From Pantoea trifolii (GTDB lineage Bacteria > Pseudomonadota > Gammaproteobacteria > Enterobacterales > Enterobacteriaceae), in assembly GCF_024506435.1 (NCBI RefSeq), contig NZ_JANIET010000001.1:2480001-2544000 (forward strand): a stretch of 64,000 bases of DNA, written 5' to 3'. Shown in pieces: positions 8,888-18,521 of the stretch (position 1 is its first letter; each line of letters starts with the position of its first letter). The notes beneath the pieces are model-generated. The model saw only the letters and a program-made list of their open reading frames with translations, searched no databases and had not been told where the DNA came from. The position numbers and the translations under genes were made by a program.

Positions 8888-9325
8888 TCAGGCCTGAGGT
8901 TCGTGCGGCGTTTCATCAGCGCTGTCAGACACGCTGTGCATGCTGTCACGGGTGTTTTTCTGTACCGCTACAGCACCGAATAACGCCATGAAAAATGACA
9001 CGCCGTAAAAGCCTTTTTCGCTCGGCATCAGCGTTGCATTCCACAGCCCAGCAACCAGCAACACCACGGCAATAGTGAAGGCCAGTAGGCAAACCATGTG
9101 ATAAAGGTGTGTAGTCGGAATACCTTCCAAACGGTCGCGTACGGTTTTTTGCAGCGAAACCGCCGCGAACAGTCCGAGGATCAGCACCGCGAAGTAATAG
9201 CCTTTTTCATTCAGCTCCATCTCCGCGCGCCACAGGCCCGCCAGATAAACCAGCGTGCCGCCAAGCATGGCAATCCAGGAAATCGCGATAAAGGCAGGTG
9301 AAACGGGGATATTTTGAGTTTTCAT
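8888..9325 (-). CDS. yiaA: YiaA-family inner membrane protein
   Basis: A 145-residue protein with four membrane segments arranged as two repeats: each has AG(L)W followed by a (N/S)EKG(F/Y)Y motif ([16 protein letters not shown] and [16 protein letters not shown]), the mark of the YiaA/YiaB family. Function unknown. The ATG at 9325 has AAGGAG 5 bases upstream and is preferred to the GTG two codons earlier. It follows clpV by 32 bases on the same strand, so it probably belongs to the T6SS transcript; I do not know whether it takes part in secretion. Confidence 0.88.
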   Translation of the reverse strand: MKTQNIPVSPAFIAISWIAMLGGTLVYLAGLWRAEMELNEKGYYFAVLILGLFAAVSLQKTVRDRLEGIPTTHLYHMVCLLAFTIAVVLLVAGLWNATLMPSEKGFYGVSFFMALFGAVAVQKNTRDSMHSVSDSADETPHEPQA

Positions 9326-9357
9326 ACACACTCCTTGTTATTAAAAACGTCACGTGT

Positions 9358-11958
9358 TCAGAAGATAAAGCTCACTTCACCCTCTTCATTGGTATCCAGA
9401 GTCAGGCTGTTGCCTAAGGTGCCGCTGGCGCGGTGCTGCAAAATCATCTGGCTCAGCACCGGCAGAATCTGCTGATTGAGCAGGCTGTCGACGTTGCGCG
9501 CGCCGGTGTCCGGCAGCAGGCAGGCATTGGTGAGCATCTCGTGCAGACCTTCGCCAATGCTGGTGCGGATGCCGTAATGACGCTGCAGACGTTTGCTGAC
9601 CTGGCTGAGCTTCATTTCCACGATGATGCGCATCGCGTCGCGCGCCAGCGGGCGGTAAATCACCGTCTGGAAGCGCGCCATCAGCGCGGGCTGGAAGTGG
9701 TCGCGCAGGATCGGGCGCAGGCACTCCTGCAGTTCGGATTCGCTCGCGTCCGTGGTTTCGTCCAGCAGCTGCATCAGCGCGTCGCTGCCGAGATTCGAGG
9801 TCATCAGGATCACGGTGTTACGGAAGTCGATTTCGCGCCCTTCGCCGTCGCGCATAAATCCACGGTCAAACACCTGATAAAACAGGTTAATCACGTCGCG
9901 GTGCGCCTTTTCCATCTCGTCGAGCAGCACCACGCTGTACGGGCGCTTGCGCACCGCTTCGGTGAGGATGCCGCCCTGGCCGTAGCCGATGTAGCCCGGC
10001 GGCGAGCCTTTGAGCTGGGAAACGGTGTGCGCTTCCTGATATTCGCTGAGGTTGATGGTAATCCGCGACTTATCGCCGCCGTACAGCAAATCCGCCAGCG
10101 CCAGCGCGGTTTCGGTTTTGCCGGTGCCGCTGGTGCCGACCAGCAGGAACACACCCTGCGGGCCGTTTTCTGAGGTGAGTCCGGTTTTCGAGGCGCGCAG
10201 GCGCTGGGCGATGGCGTTAAGCGCCGCGTCCTGCCCGACCACGCGGGTGGCGAGCTGGTTTTCCAGCGTCAGAAGTTCGGCCTGCTCGTCCTTCATCAGC
10301 GACGACAGCGGCACGCCGGTCCAGTCGGCAATCACGCCCGCCACGATGCGCGCGTCCACGTCGGCGGTGAGCAGAGGCTCGCCGGGCTGCAGCGCGTCGA
10401 GGTCAGTCTGGAGCTGTGCGATGGCGCTGCGCTGGCTGGCATCTTTGCGATCTTCCAGCATCTGTTGCATCAGCGACTGCACGATGCCGTAGCGCTGCTC
10501 CAGCGCCTCCAGCTCTTCATCGGTTACCGCAATCAGGCCGGCGATTTCGGCCAGTCGTTCCTGCGAGATAGCGCCACCTAGCGCCTCATCATCAAGGATG
10601 GCGCGCTGCTCAATGTTCAACGCGTCCAGCTTCGCTCTTAAACGGGTAATCGCTTCCGGCGTGGTGTCCTGGCTCATGCGCACGCGCGCGGCGGCGGTGT
10701 CGAGCAGGTCAACCGCCTTGTCCGGCAACTGGCGGCCGGTAAGGTAGCGGCGCGACAGCGTGACGGCGGCGCGCACCGCCGCGTCGGTGATGTGCACGCC
10801 GTGATGCTCCGCGTAGCGTGATTTCAGGCCGCGCAGCATCAGGCACGCGGTGTCGTCGTCCGGCTCGTCGACCTTCACCATCTGGAAGCGGCGCTCCAGC
10901 GCGGCGTCTTTCTCAAAATACTGTTTGTATTCGCTCCACGTGGTCGCCGCGATGGTGCGCAGTTCGCCGCGCGCCAGCGCCGGCTTCAGCAGGTTGGCCG
11001 CATCCGCGCCGCCCGCTACGTTGCCCGCGCCGATGATAGTGTGCGCCTCGTCGATAAACAGCAGCACCGGATGCGGCGCGTTCTGCACCTCGGTGATGAT
11101 GTTCTTCAGGCGCTGCTCGAACTCGCCCTTCACGCCCGCGCCCGCCTGCAGCATACCGAGGTCGAGCGTGCGCACGCTCACCGGCTTGAGGCTGTCCGGC
11201 ACGTTGCCTTCGGCGATACGCAGCGCCAGCCCTTCGACCAGCGCGGTTTTGCCGACGCCCGGCTCGCCGACCAGAATCGGGTTGTTCTTGCGGCGGCGCG
11301 ACAGGATATCGACCATCTGGCGGATTTCGTTGTCGCGGCCAAACACCGGGTCGATTTTTCCGCTACGCGCGTCACTGGTGACGTCGCGGGTGAAACGAGT
11401 TAGAGCTTCGGTTGATGCAGCTTTGGCTTCGCCTGCGGGAGCTTTCTCGATAGTGCTGATCGGCATCTCCGGCGGCTCCGCTTCCGCACGCTCGTCGGAC
11501 TGTGCTTCGAGCATCGGCTGTAAACGCCCCAACTGGCTCATGCGCAAACTCAGCAGCGGCCACAGACCTTCGCACTGCGCAAGTTTTGGCTGCTCAGACA
11601 GCGCCATAAGCAGGTGGATACTGCGAATTTGCGGGGAATTATCAGATGCTGACGCCATCAGCCACGCCTGTTTTAACAGCGCTTCTAATGAAGAGGAAAG
11701 CTGCGGACGTACTCGCACTGCGCGCGGCTGGCGGTCGAGAAACGCCAGCAAATCCTGCCAGATAGCATCCATATCCCACTCGTAGCGGCGCGCAATTACG
11801 GTGATATCGCACTCGCCCTGCTCCAGTAGCTTGAGCAGCCAGTGTTCCGGCTGGATTTCAGCGTGGGCACGGGTCTGGCACAGCGACGCGGCGGCTTCCA
11901 GCGCCTGCGCGCAGAACGGGTTGAGGCGACGCAGTAAAGCGGCTGACTGACTGTCCAT
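9358..11958 (-). CDS. tssH: TssH/ClpV AAA+ ATPase of the T6SS
   Basis: ClpV takes apart the contracted TssBC sheath so its subunits can be reused. The protein has an N-terminal Clp-N domain, a first AAA domain with Walker A GEPGVGKT and Walker B LLFIDEAHT, a middle coiled domain, and a second AAA domain with GTSGTGKT and VVLLDEMEKA, then a ClpB-like D2 small domain. I use the ATG at 11958 (866 residues, MDSQSAALLRR), with AGGAGA upstream; a longer in-frame opening starting 57 bases earlier has no support. It follows hcp after a gap of about 330 bases filled by an ERIC element and another repeat. Confidence 0.97.
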   Translation of the reverse strand: MDSQSAALLRRLNPFCAQALEAAASLCQTRAHAEIQPEHWLLKLLEQGECDITVIARRYEWDMDAIWQDLLAFLDRQPRAVRVRPQLSSSLEALLKQAWLMASASDNSPQIRSIHLLMALSEQPKLAQCEGLWPLLSLRMSQLGRLQPMLEAQSDERAEAEPPEMPISTIEKAPAGEAKAASTEALTRFTRDVTSDARSGKIDPVFGRDNEIRQMVDILSRRRKNNPILVGEPGVGKTALVEGLALRIAEGNVPDSLKPVSVRTLDLGMLQAGAGVKGEFEQRLKNIITEVQNAPHPVLLFIDEAHTIIGAGNVAGGADAANLLKPALARGELRTIAATTWSEYKQYFEKDAALERRFQMVKVDEPDDDTACLMLRGLKSRYAEHHGVHITDAAVRAAVTLSRRYLTGRQLPDKAVDLLDTAAARVRMSQDTTPEAITRLRAKLDALNIEQRAILDDEALGGAISQERLAEIAGLIAVTDEELEALEQRYGIVQSLMQQMLEDRKDASQRSAIAQLQTDLDALQPGEPLLTADVDARIVAGVIADWTGVPLSSLMKDEQAELLTLENQLATRVVGQDAALNAIAQRLRASKTGLTSENGPQGVFLLVGTSGTGKTETALALADLLYGGDKSRITINLSEYQEAHTVSQLKGSPPGYIGYGQGGILTEAVRKRPYSVVLLDEMEKAHRDVINLFYQVFDRGFMRDGEGREIDFRNTVILMTSNLGSDALMQLLDETTDASESELQECLRPILRDHFQPALMARFQTVIYRPLARDAMRIIVEMKLSQVSKRLQRHYGIRTSIGEGLHEMLTNACLLPDTGARNVDSLLNQQILPVLSQMILQHRASGTLGNSLTLDTNEEGEVSFIF

Positions 11959-12102
11959 AGCAAAATCTCCTGATTGTGGGCACGCTACCGCCCGTCGCCG
12001 TATACCGAAGCGCATAAGGCAGGTAGGTTGAAAGGTGGAAAATGACTTGTGATTTCACCCAACGAGGATGGAATCACTAGGCATCTGCCGTGGTGTGTTT
12101 TC

Positions 12103-12127
12103 GGTCACCATAAATGGCGACCCTACG
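12103..12127. repeat. GGTCGCC palindromic repeat, copy 1
   Basis: Core GGTCACCATAAATGGCGACC followed by CTACG. One of at least 14 copies in the window, all between genes; this one has one arm mismatch (A for G in the left arm). Confidence 0.85.
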
Positions 12128-12165
12128 AAAAGCGTGCCGGACTGAAAGAACAGCCCGGCTGGCGA

Positions 12166-12285
12166 TTACGCTAAATATTTCGTGTCGCAGGAAGGCGGCA
12201 AGCGAGTGCAGCCCCGGGAGCTTACATAAGTAAGTGACCGGGGTGCGCGAGCGCAGCCAACGCACCTGCGGCGCGAAATATGACG
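12166..12285. repeat. ERIC element (enterobacterial repetitive intergenic consensus)
   Basis: The centre reads GGGAGCTTACATAAGTAAGTG followed by ACCGGGGTG in outline, which matches the binding sites of the classic ERIC1R and ERIC2 primers with few changes, and the outer parts (GGAAGGCGGCAAGCGAGTG on one side, CAGCCAACGCACCTGC on the other) also fit the family. ERIC elements are about 127-bp imperfect palindromes found between genes in enterobacteria. This one lies 5 bases past the hcp stop, inside the T6SS gene group. Confidence 0.93.
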
Positions 12286-12290
12286 CGTAA

Positions 12291-12782
12291 TCAGGCTGTG
12301 GCGCGTTCGTTCCAGGAATCGGAATGAATGATGTTGCCGTCTTTATATGTCCAGGTGATTTTTTCGTAGCGCAGCTCGATCTGCTCCAGATGGTTGTGTT
12401 TCTCTTTCGACGGGTCCTTAACGTCGTGCATCACCGGATTGACCTTCACCACCTTCACGTTCTCCAGTTTGGTGTTGAAGTACTCCACTTCCTGGCCGGC
12501 GTCGCTGATGCGATACCACTTGAACTCGGCAGACTTCAGCGTCTGGCCGGTGGTGACCGCCTTGTAAAGGTACGGGCTGGACGAGTCGATTTCCTTGGTG
12601 AACAGGAACGGCGTGTGAATACGCGTGCCGGTCAGCTTGCCGGTGTTGTTGTCGGTCGGGATGTACAGGTTATGTTGCTGTGCCACCACTTCGATGCTGC
12701 CTTCACGGTCCTGCACGTCCACCGATCCCTTGATGTCCGCACCGCCGTCGTCCTTCAGCCACAGATAAACCGGAATTGCCAT
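12291..12782 (-). CDS. hcp: Hcp (TssD) inner tube protein
   Basis: A 163-residue Hcp-family protein, beginning MAIPVYLWLKDDGGADIKGS and containing the usual HTPFLFTKEIDSSSPYLYKA and GQEVEYFNTKLENVKV stretches. Hexameric rings of Hcp stack to form the inner tube of the T6SS and carry small effectors. A good binding site (AGGAGTAACAC before ATG) stands between it and the OmpA-like gene that ends 3 bases upstream. No C-terminal toxin extension. Confidence 0.97.
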   Translation of the reverse strand: MAIPVYLWLKDDGGADIKGSVDVQDREGSIEVVAQQHNLYIPTDNNTGKLTGTRIHTPFLFTKEIDSSSPYLYKAVTTGQTLKSAEFKWYRISDAGQEVEYFNTKLENVKVVKVNPVMHDVKDPSKEKHNHLEQIELRYEKITWTYKDGNIIHSDSWNERATA

Positions 12783-12785
12783 GTG

Positions 12786-14447
12786 TTACTCCTTTTCTTC
12801 ATGATTGCCGTCACCATCCTGTGATGACGGAGGGATTGCGTCCGGCGCCTTGCAGGCATCGGCCTGCGGCACCAAACTGATTTCTACCCGCCGGTTGGCC
12901 GCGCGGCCTTCCGGCGTGTCGTTGCTCATAATCGGGCGGCTCTGACCGAAGCCCTGCACCGCGAAGCAGCTTTCGTCTACGTCGCCGGTGTCGCGCATCC
13001 AGTCGCGCACGGATTCGGCGCGCTTCAGCGAGAGGCGCTGGTTCAGCGCCGGATTGCCGCTATCGTCGGTATAACCCGCAACCACAATCAGCCAGCCCGG
13101 CTTCGCCTTGATGCCGACCAGCGCGTTGACCAGCACTTTGGTGGAGCCGGTTTTCAGGTCAGATTTACCGGAGTCAAAAAGCGACAGGCTGTCGAGGCGC
13201 ACGGTCTTCGGCCCTTCAACAATCTGCTGGATAACCGGCGGCGGAGGCGGCGGAGGCGCCCAGCTGTTGATGGCGGCGTCGACCGGCGCGAACAGGCGCA
13301 TGCCCTGATACAGTCCCAGGCCAAGGCGAAGCGGTTCACCGCCGCGCTGCCAGCCATCAAGCAGTGTGCGATCGGCGATTAACTGCGCGCGCGCGTGAAC
13401 CTTCGGCTCTGCCGGTTCACCAGACAGGTGTGCCCACAGCGTCAGGTGGTCACCAATAGTGCGGATCAGCCGCTGGTTGTTGAGGAACGACGCCAGCAGC
13501 GCCAGCGCCAGAAACACCGCCACAATCATGCCCGCCGCGCGCGCCAGCCGCAGGCATCGGCTGACGCCCTGCCTGCGCGGCAAGCCAGCCAGCAGCGCAT
13601 CCGGCAATGGCAGCGCGACATCGGTGCCTGCGGGTGCATAAGGCAGCGTGGTCAGCCCAGTAAGATGCTGCTCCCACAGGTTGTCCGCCAGCGCCGTTAC
13701 CGGCGTCAGGCAAATCCCGGCGCGGCATGGCTTCATCTGCGTCAGTGGCGTAAGGTGCTTTTCCTGCCACATCAGCAGACTGTCCAGCCACTGCATTTGC
13801 ACCAGGCGCGACGGCTGCTCCCGGAACCATTCAGTCAGCGGCATCGTATCGTTGCCGGCGATGCACGCCTGCAGCGCCCCCTGGCCCGGCGTGATGCTGA
13901 ACCATTCTGCTTCGTGGTTCGGGTGTGATACCCAGCATGCAGTCCACAGCGGTGGCGCGCACTTCAGCACGCGACGGCACTGCAGCAGCGCACGCTGCCA
14001 GCCGTGAAAGTGGGAAGTAAAGTCTTCAGCAGACGTGTGCTGCTCCGGCACCACTGTCAGCAACAGCGAGACCTGTGGCAGCAGAGCCGGACGCTGAGTG
14101 GTGATGTAGTCGGCCATCGCAGTCAACTGTTCTGGCGCATCAACCGGCAGATACCAGCCCTGCACGGTTTCACGCGGCTGATTGCCGGAGAACAGCGATG
14201 CACTGTCGCCACACACCAGCACTACCGCACCGCGAAAATCTTCAGGCGGCAGACGATCATCGGCCACAGCGATTTCCACATAACGCTGGCGTGCCTGCCG
14301 CCATAGCATCAGCCCGGCGACCAGCAACACCAGCAGGCACAGCGCCGCCGCAGTAATGCCCGAAAGCGGCCAGAAGCCGAGGATCAGCCACAATGTAAGC
14401 AACGCGGCCAGCACGATCAGGGCGAAGTTGCCGATCCCGCTTCTCAC
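12786..14447 (-). CDS. OmpA-domain T6SS anchoring protein (TagL-like)
   Basis: A 553-residue membrane protein. The N-terminus has two membrane segments (LIVLAALLTLWLILGFWPL and ITAAALCLLVLLVAGLMLW), a third lies near residue 320 (VAVFLALALLASFL), then a proline run (APPPPPPPVIQQ) and a C-terminal OmpA-like peptidoglycan-binding domain (VVAGYTDDSGNPALNQRLS... and NRRVEISL). It probably fixes the TssJLM membrane complex to the cell wall, since the TssL here lacks such a domain. The GTG at 14447 overlaps the tssL stop (GTGA) and is preferred to a longer opening that runs back into tssL. Confidence 0.9.
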   Translation of the reverse strand: MRSGIGNFALIVLAALLTLWLILGFWPLSGITAAALCLLVLLVAGLMLWRQARQRYVEIAVADDRLPPEDFRGAVVLVCGDSASLFSGNQPRETVQGWYLPVDAPEQLTAMADYITTQRPALLPQVSLLLTVVPEQHTSAEDFTSHFHGWQRALLQCRRVLKCAPPLWTACWVSHPNHEAEWFSITPGQGALQACIAGNDTMPLTEWFREQPSRLVQMQWLDSLLMWQEKHLTPLTQMKPCRAGICLTPVTALADNLWEQHLTGLTTLPYAPAGTDVALPLPDALLAGLPRRQGVSRCLRLARAAGMIVAVFLALALLASFLNNQRLIRTIGDHLTLWAHLSGEPAEPKVHARAQLIADRTLLDGWQRGGEPLRLGLGLYQGMRLFAPVDAAINSWAPPPPPPPVIQQIVEGPKTVRLDSLSLFDSGKSDLKTGSTKVLVNALVGIKAKPGWLIVVAGYTDDSGNPALNQRLSLKRAESVRDWMRDTGDVDESCFAVQGFGQSRPIMSNDTPEGRAANRRVEISLVPQADACKAPDAIPPSSQDGDGNHEEKE

Positions 14448-15097
14448 TTGTTCATCCCCGCAATGCCGGACACCATCTGAGCCAGCCAGCCGTCGAGGAC
14501 GAACCACAGGCCGCCAAGCAGCACGGCGACGACCACCCAGCTCATCCAGTAAAAACGGCGACCTGTGCGCATGCCTGCCGGACGCACCACCAGCGGCGCA
14601 TCCTGCGCCAGGGCAAACGGTGGCACACGCGTCGCCAACTCGCGCACCACGTCCTCGCGGCGTTCATCATCCTGCTCGCGGTAATGACCAACAAAACCCA
14701 GTTGTAACGTGCGATACAGACAGGTCAGCACCGTCTCGTCCGCAGCGGGTTCGCGCAGCAATTCGCGAATACGTTCCCACAACGCCTCGCCACCGTTAAG
14801 CGAGTTAAAGAAACGCACCTGCAGCGGGTCACGGCTCCAGCGCAGCCAGCCGTCATCCTGCTGACCGCGGTTCAGCACCGCTTCGTCCAGCAACACACAA
14901 AAGGCGTACAGCATGTGGTCGCGATTGGCTTCGCTAAAACCCGCCTCCGTCAGCGCCTGGCGGGCATCGTTCACCCAGCCGGTAGCGCGACGATAGATCG
15001 CATCGCCATTGTCAATCTGCTGACCGCAGCGTAGCTGGCTGACCATTAGCCAGCCGGCAAAGAAAAGGCGCTCGGTCAGCGCGTTATTGCTGTTCAT
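14444..15097 (-). CDS. tssL: TssL (DotU/IcmH family), short form
   Basis: A 217-residue DotU-family protein: cytoplasmic domain (LTERLFFAGWLMVSQLRCGQ, FCVLLDEAVLNRG) and one C-terminal membrane segment (FYWMSWVVVAVLLGGLWFVL). TssL forms the inner-membrane base with TssM and TssJ. The peptidoglycan-binding part is absent and is encoded by the next gene instead. It overlaps tssK upstream by 4 bases (ATGA) and the OmpA-like gene downstream by 4 bases. Confidence 0.95.
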   Translation of the reverse strand: MNSNNALTERLFFAGWLMVSQLRCGQQIDNGDAIYRRATGWVNDARQALTEAGFSEANRDHMLYAFCVLLDEAVLNRGQQDDGWLRWSRDPLQVRFFNSLNGGEALWERIRELLREPAADETVLTCLYRTLQLGFVGHYREQDDERREDVVRELATRVPPFALAQDAPLVVRPAGMRTGRRFYWMSWVVVAVLLGGLWFVLDGWLAQMVSGIAGMNK

Positions 15098-16431
15098 GAG
15101 CGCAGTACCGCATAGAGTTCAAGTTTCAATTCGCCCAGCGATTCCGGGGTGTAGAAGGTGCAGCCACCGGAATCGAGCATGGCGCGCGCTGCCGCTGTTG
15201 ACAGGTCTAGCGCAAAGTACTGATTTTCCAGACGCAGCGGGATGGCGGCAGGCACATGCGGCAGCGGGCGGATGGTCATGCCGCTGAGCGCGATGTTGAC
15301 CACCTCCGACACGTCGTCATGGCTGCCTGCTTTACACAGCAGCGGGAAGCGGCTCTGCAGCTCGTGGTTTGGCAGCGTGGAGCGCACCGACAGATAAAAA
15401 TCTGCCCCTTCGCGCAGCCGCGCGTCGTGGAATCGCCCCTTCCACAGCACGCCTTCACGGCTTAGGTCGATGGAGATGACGCGCGATGGCAGGCTGGCTT
15501 CCAGCAAAGAATCCAGCAGCGAAAACAGCGGCGGAAACACCTGCTCCGGCGCGTCGTGCCGATAAGCCGGGATATTTCCGGCATCGTGTTCGAGAGAGAA
15601 AGTCAGCAGGCCGCCAGCCAGGCGCGCCAGCTCGCGGTACAGCAGTTCCGGATGACGGGTTGGTGACTGGAACAACTCCAGCAGCACCGGCTCGGCGCTG
15701 TTCAATGCGTTGAGCAGCCAGAACAGCGAGACGTCGGCGACAGCAAAATCGGCCATGCGCTCGTTGCTCTCGCGCCGCAGCGCCATCAGTCGCTGACGGC
15801 GGGCACTCAGACGATGTAGCAGGTCACCCAGCGCTGTCAGCACCGCCGGACTGGCCGACAGCGACAACATTGGTGGAATAAATGACGCATCGCGTGTCCA
15901 CTGTCCCTGCGCGTTACGCACAAGGCGCGCCACCGGACAGGTGAGATACGCGCCGTTTTCCTGATTCGCAAGACGCAGACGCAGAGCAAAACGCTGCACG
16001 GCAATGCCGGTGCGCTCCTGCCCCGCCAGCTCCTGCACCTCTTCACGACCGGCCACCCAGCGGCGCGGACGTTCGCTGTCGCTGCCGTCGTCGAGATTAC
16101 CGCCATTAGCGCTCAGCAACGGCAAAGCCAGCACCACTTCAACCTGTTCCTGGCCGGCTGCAACGGACAGGTCGCAGGCCGGTGGCAGGTTGTCGGAGAG
16201 CGCGGTGTCCGTCAGCGTTCCGTCGGGAAAGCGCACCGTCAGGCGGGTGGCGTTGAGACGTGACAGCGCCAGCGCGCCATCGTCAAATTCCGCATGGACC
16301 ACGCCCCACGGATGCGCCAGGCCCATACGCGCCACTGTGTCGGCGACGTGAGCGTCCCACAGCGACTGCTGCTGAAACTGCTGCGGCGTCAGAAACGCCC
16401 CGTCTTCCCATAACGGTCGGTAGATTTTCAT
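15094..16431 (-). CDS. tssK: TssK baseplate protein
   Basis: A 445-residue TssK, beginning MKIYRPLWEDGAFLTPQQFQQQ, the typical start of this family. TssK trimers join the baseplate (TssEFG) to the TssL/TssM membrane complex. Length matches the family. It follows tssC by 15 bases and overlaps tssL by 4, so the three are tightly linked. Confidence 0.96.
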   Translation of the reverse strand: MKIYRPLWEDGAFLTPQQFQQQSLWDAHVADTVARMGLAHPWGVVHAEFDDGALALSRLNATRLTVRFPDGTLTDTALSDNLPPACDLSVAAGQEQVEVVLALPLLSANGGNLDDGSDSERPRRWVAGREEVQELAGQERTGIAVQRFALRLRLANQENGAYLTCPVARLVRNAQGQWTRDASFIPPMLSLSASPAVLTALGDLLHRLSARRQRLMALRRESNERMADFAVADVSLFWLLNALNSAEPVLLELFQSPTRHPELLYRELARLAGGLLTFSLEHDAGNIPAYRHDAPEQVFPPLFSLLDSLLEASLPSRVISIDLSREGVLWKGRFHDARLREGADFYLSVRSTLPNHELQSRFPLLCKAGSHDDVSEVVNIALSGMTIRPLPHVPAAIPLRLENQYFALDLSTAAARAMLDSGGCTFYTPESLGELKLELYAVLRS

Positions 16432-16446
16432 CGCGCCTCCTGCGCC

Positions 16447-17994
16447 TTAAGCCTTGGCCTTCGGCATCTGAGATACCAGCGACAGGTTCACGTCCATGCC
16501 TTCCACCTGGAAGTGCGGGATGGCGAACAGCTTGACGCGGAAGAAGCCCGGGTTGTCCTCGATATCTTCCACCAGCACTTTCGCATCGCGCAGCGGGTGC
16601 GAGGATTGCAGCTCGTCGCCTGGATCGGTCATCTCGGTTACCAGCGTGCGCACCCAGGTGTTGAGCTCCAGCTCCAGCAGGCGACGATCTTTGGTGGTGC
16701 CGATGTTTTCACGCTGAATCAGCTTCAGGTAGTGCGCGATGCGCGACAGCAGGAAGATGTACGGCAGGCGCGCGTTGATGCGGCTGTTGGCCGTCGCATC
16801 TGCGGTGTCGTACAGCGCCGGTTTCTGCGTTGAGTTAGCCGAGAAGAAGCAGGCGTAATCGCGGTTCTTGTAGTACGAAAGCGGGATGAAGCCGAGGTTA
16901 GCGAACTCAAACTCGCGGGTTTCCGGGATCATCACTTCAGACGGGATTTTCACCTGATTGCCGGTGCCCAAATCGTACAGGTGGATCGGCAGATCCTGCA
17001 CCGCACCACCGGCCTGCGGGCCGCGGATTTGCACACACCAGCCGTTGCTGATAAAGCTCTGCACCATATTGGCAGCGAAGGCGAACGAGGCGTTGGTCCA
17101 CAGGTATTTATCATGGTCCGGGCCTTTCACCTCTTCGATGTAGTTGAAGCTGCGCACCGGCACGGTATCCGGGCCATACGGCAAACGACCGAGCACACGC
17201 GGCATGGTCAGGCCGATGTAGCGTGAGTCATCGGTGTCACGGAATGACTTCCACTTGATGTATTCGGCGCGGTCAAAGTAGTTGCCGATGTCTTTAATCG
17301 CCGCCACTTCTTCCATTGAGTCCTTGAGGAAAAACTGTGGGCCGACCGAACCGATAAACGGCATGTGTGCAGAAGCAGCCACTTTCGACAGGTTGCGCAG
17401 CAGCGCCACGTCCTGCGCCGAGGCATCAAATTCGTAAGCTGAAATCACCGCGCCAATCGGCTCGCCGCCCGGCGTGTCGTATTCGGCAACATAGGTTTGC
17501 AGATAGAGGCCGCTCTGAATGATTTCCGGCGAGTCTTCAAAGTCCTGACGCAGGTCGTCTTTCGACACGTCGAGCACTTCGATTTTCACGTTCTGGCGGA
17601 AGTCGGTTTTATCCACCAGCGACTTCAGGCCGCGCCATGCGGATTCCACTTTTTGGAACTCGTCGTGATGCATTACAGCATCCAGCTGGCGGCTGATCTG
17701 GCGATCCAGCTCGGCGATGTGATGATCCAGCAGGTTTTTATCCAGCTTTTCCACTTTCGCGCCGCTGATTTTCAGACGCGTCAGGAATACCTGCATCGCA
17801 GCGGTGACGCGCTCGTCGGCGGTGGCATCAGACATCGCCTGATTGTCCTGCCAGACGTTGAGATCACTCAGCTCTGACACCGGGTTGAGGTTGATTTTTT
17901 CAAACAGCGACGCGTAGACGCCGCCCGCAGCGGGGCGATCCAGCACGGTGGTTTCACCGGCGGTACGGCTTTCATTATGAACTGACATCAGCAT
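16447..17994 (-). CDS. tssC: TssC (VipB) large sheath subunit
   Basis: A 515-residue protein of the EvpB/VipB family, with the usual FHKVESAWRGL-type stretch (DEFQKVESAWRGLKSLVD) and a C-terminal RVKLFAIPHFQVEGMDVNLSLVS. Together with TssB it builds the contractile sheath around the Hcp tube. Two starts are possible, ATG at 17994 or at 17988; the AGAGAGA upstream fits either. tssB ends 29 bases upstream. Confidence 0.97.
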   Translation of the reverse strand: MLMSVHNESRTAGETTVLDRPAAGGVYASLFEKINLNPVSELSDLNVWQDNQAMSDATADERVTAAMQVFLTRLKISGAKVEKLDKNLLDHHIAELDRQISRQLDAVMHHDEFQKVESAWRGLKSLVDKTDFRQNVKIEVLDVSKDDLRQDFEDSPEIIQSGLYLQTYVAEYDTPGGEPIGAVISAYEFDASAQDVALLRNLSKVAASAHMPFIGSVGPQFFLKDSMEEVAAIKDIGNYFDRAEYIKWKSFRDTDDSRYIGLTMPRVLGRLPYGPDTVPVRSFNYIEEVKGPDHDKYLWTNASFAFAANMVQSFISNGWCVQIRGPQAGGAVQDLPIHLYDLGTGNQVKIPSEVMIPETREFEFANLGFIPLSYYKNRDYACFFSANSTQKPALYDTADATANSRINARLPYIFLLSRIAHYLKLIQRENIGTTKDRRLLELELNTWVRTLVTEMTDPGDELQSSHPLRDAKVLVEDIEDNPGFFRVKLFAIPHFQVEGMDVNLSLVSQMPKAKA

Positions 17995-18023
17995 TCTCTC
18001 TCTATAGTCCGTTACGGGGATGA

Positions 18024-18521
18024 TCAGGCTTGATCGGTGGCTAACGCAGACAGCTCGCTGCGCAGTTCGTCGCTGAGTGCCGGGTCTTTCAGGATGGCTT
18101 CCAGCTCTTTGCGGAAGGTGACGTTATCCAGCAGGTTGGATTTGAGGTCGCGCAGCAGATTGCGCATCGCCAGCATGGCGCGCAGCTGAGGGATTTGGCG
18201 GGCAACCTGCTCCGGCTCGAAGTCTTTCATGTCGCGGAAGTTCAGCGCCACGTTCTCTTCGCTGCCGTCGCCGGCCAGGGTATTTGGCACGGCAAATGAC
18301 ACCGCAGGCGCGATATCGGCCAGCACGCTGTTGAAATTGTTTTTGTTAACGTTGATTTTTTCGCGTTCAGACAGCGGGCGGTCTTCCGCGCCGTTGCTGA
18401 AATCGCCGGTCACCAGCAGTTTGAGTGGCAGCTCGGTCTTCTTCGCCGCCCCACCTGTGTGCAGGTCGAGTTTTAGATTGATACGGGCTTTGGGGATTTC
18501 ATTCTGGTAAGAGTTGCTCAT
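18024..18521 (-). CDS. tssB: TssB (VipA) small sheath subunit
   Basis: A 165-residue VipA-family protein (MSNSYQNEIPKARINLKLDLHTGG, LPLKLLVTGDFS, NFNSVLADIAP). It pairs with TssC to make the sheath. The ATG at 18521 has GGAG 5-6 bases upstream; a longer opening starting 45 bases earlier is less likely. It is the first gene of the T6SS transcript in this window. Confidence 0.96.
   Translation of the reverse strand: MSNSYQNEIPKARINLKLDLHTGGAAKKTELPLKLLVTGDFSNGAEDRPLSEREKINVNKNNFNSVLADIAPAVSFAVPNTLAGDGSEENVALNFRDMKDFEPEQVARQIPQLRAMLAMRNLLRDLKSNLLDNVTFRKELEAILKDPALSDELRSELSALATDQA

Larger units (their letters stand above)
11959..12290. other. Intergenic gap hcp-clpV filled with repeats
   Basis: No gene is visible. 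The gap holds one copy of the window-wide GGTCGCC palindrome (12103-12127) and an ERIC element (about 12166-12285), both listed separately. Since the genes on both sides belong to one T6SS transcript, the repeats would be transcribed and may fold or process the message between hcp and clpV. Confidence 0.8.

Noticed and set aside
9433..10173. A long plus-strand ORF opposite clpV
   Set aside because: His/Gln/Arg-rich shadow of a GC-rich gene with no domain and no binding site.
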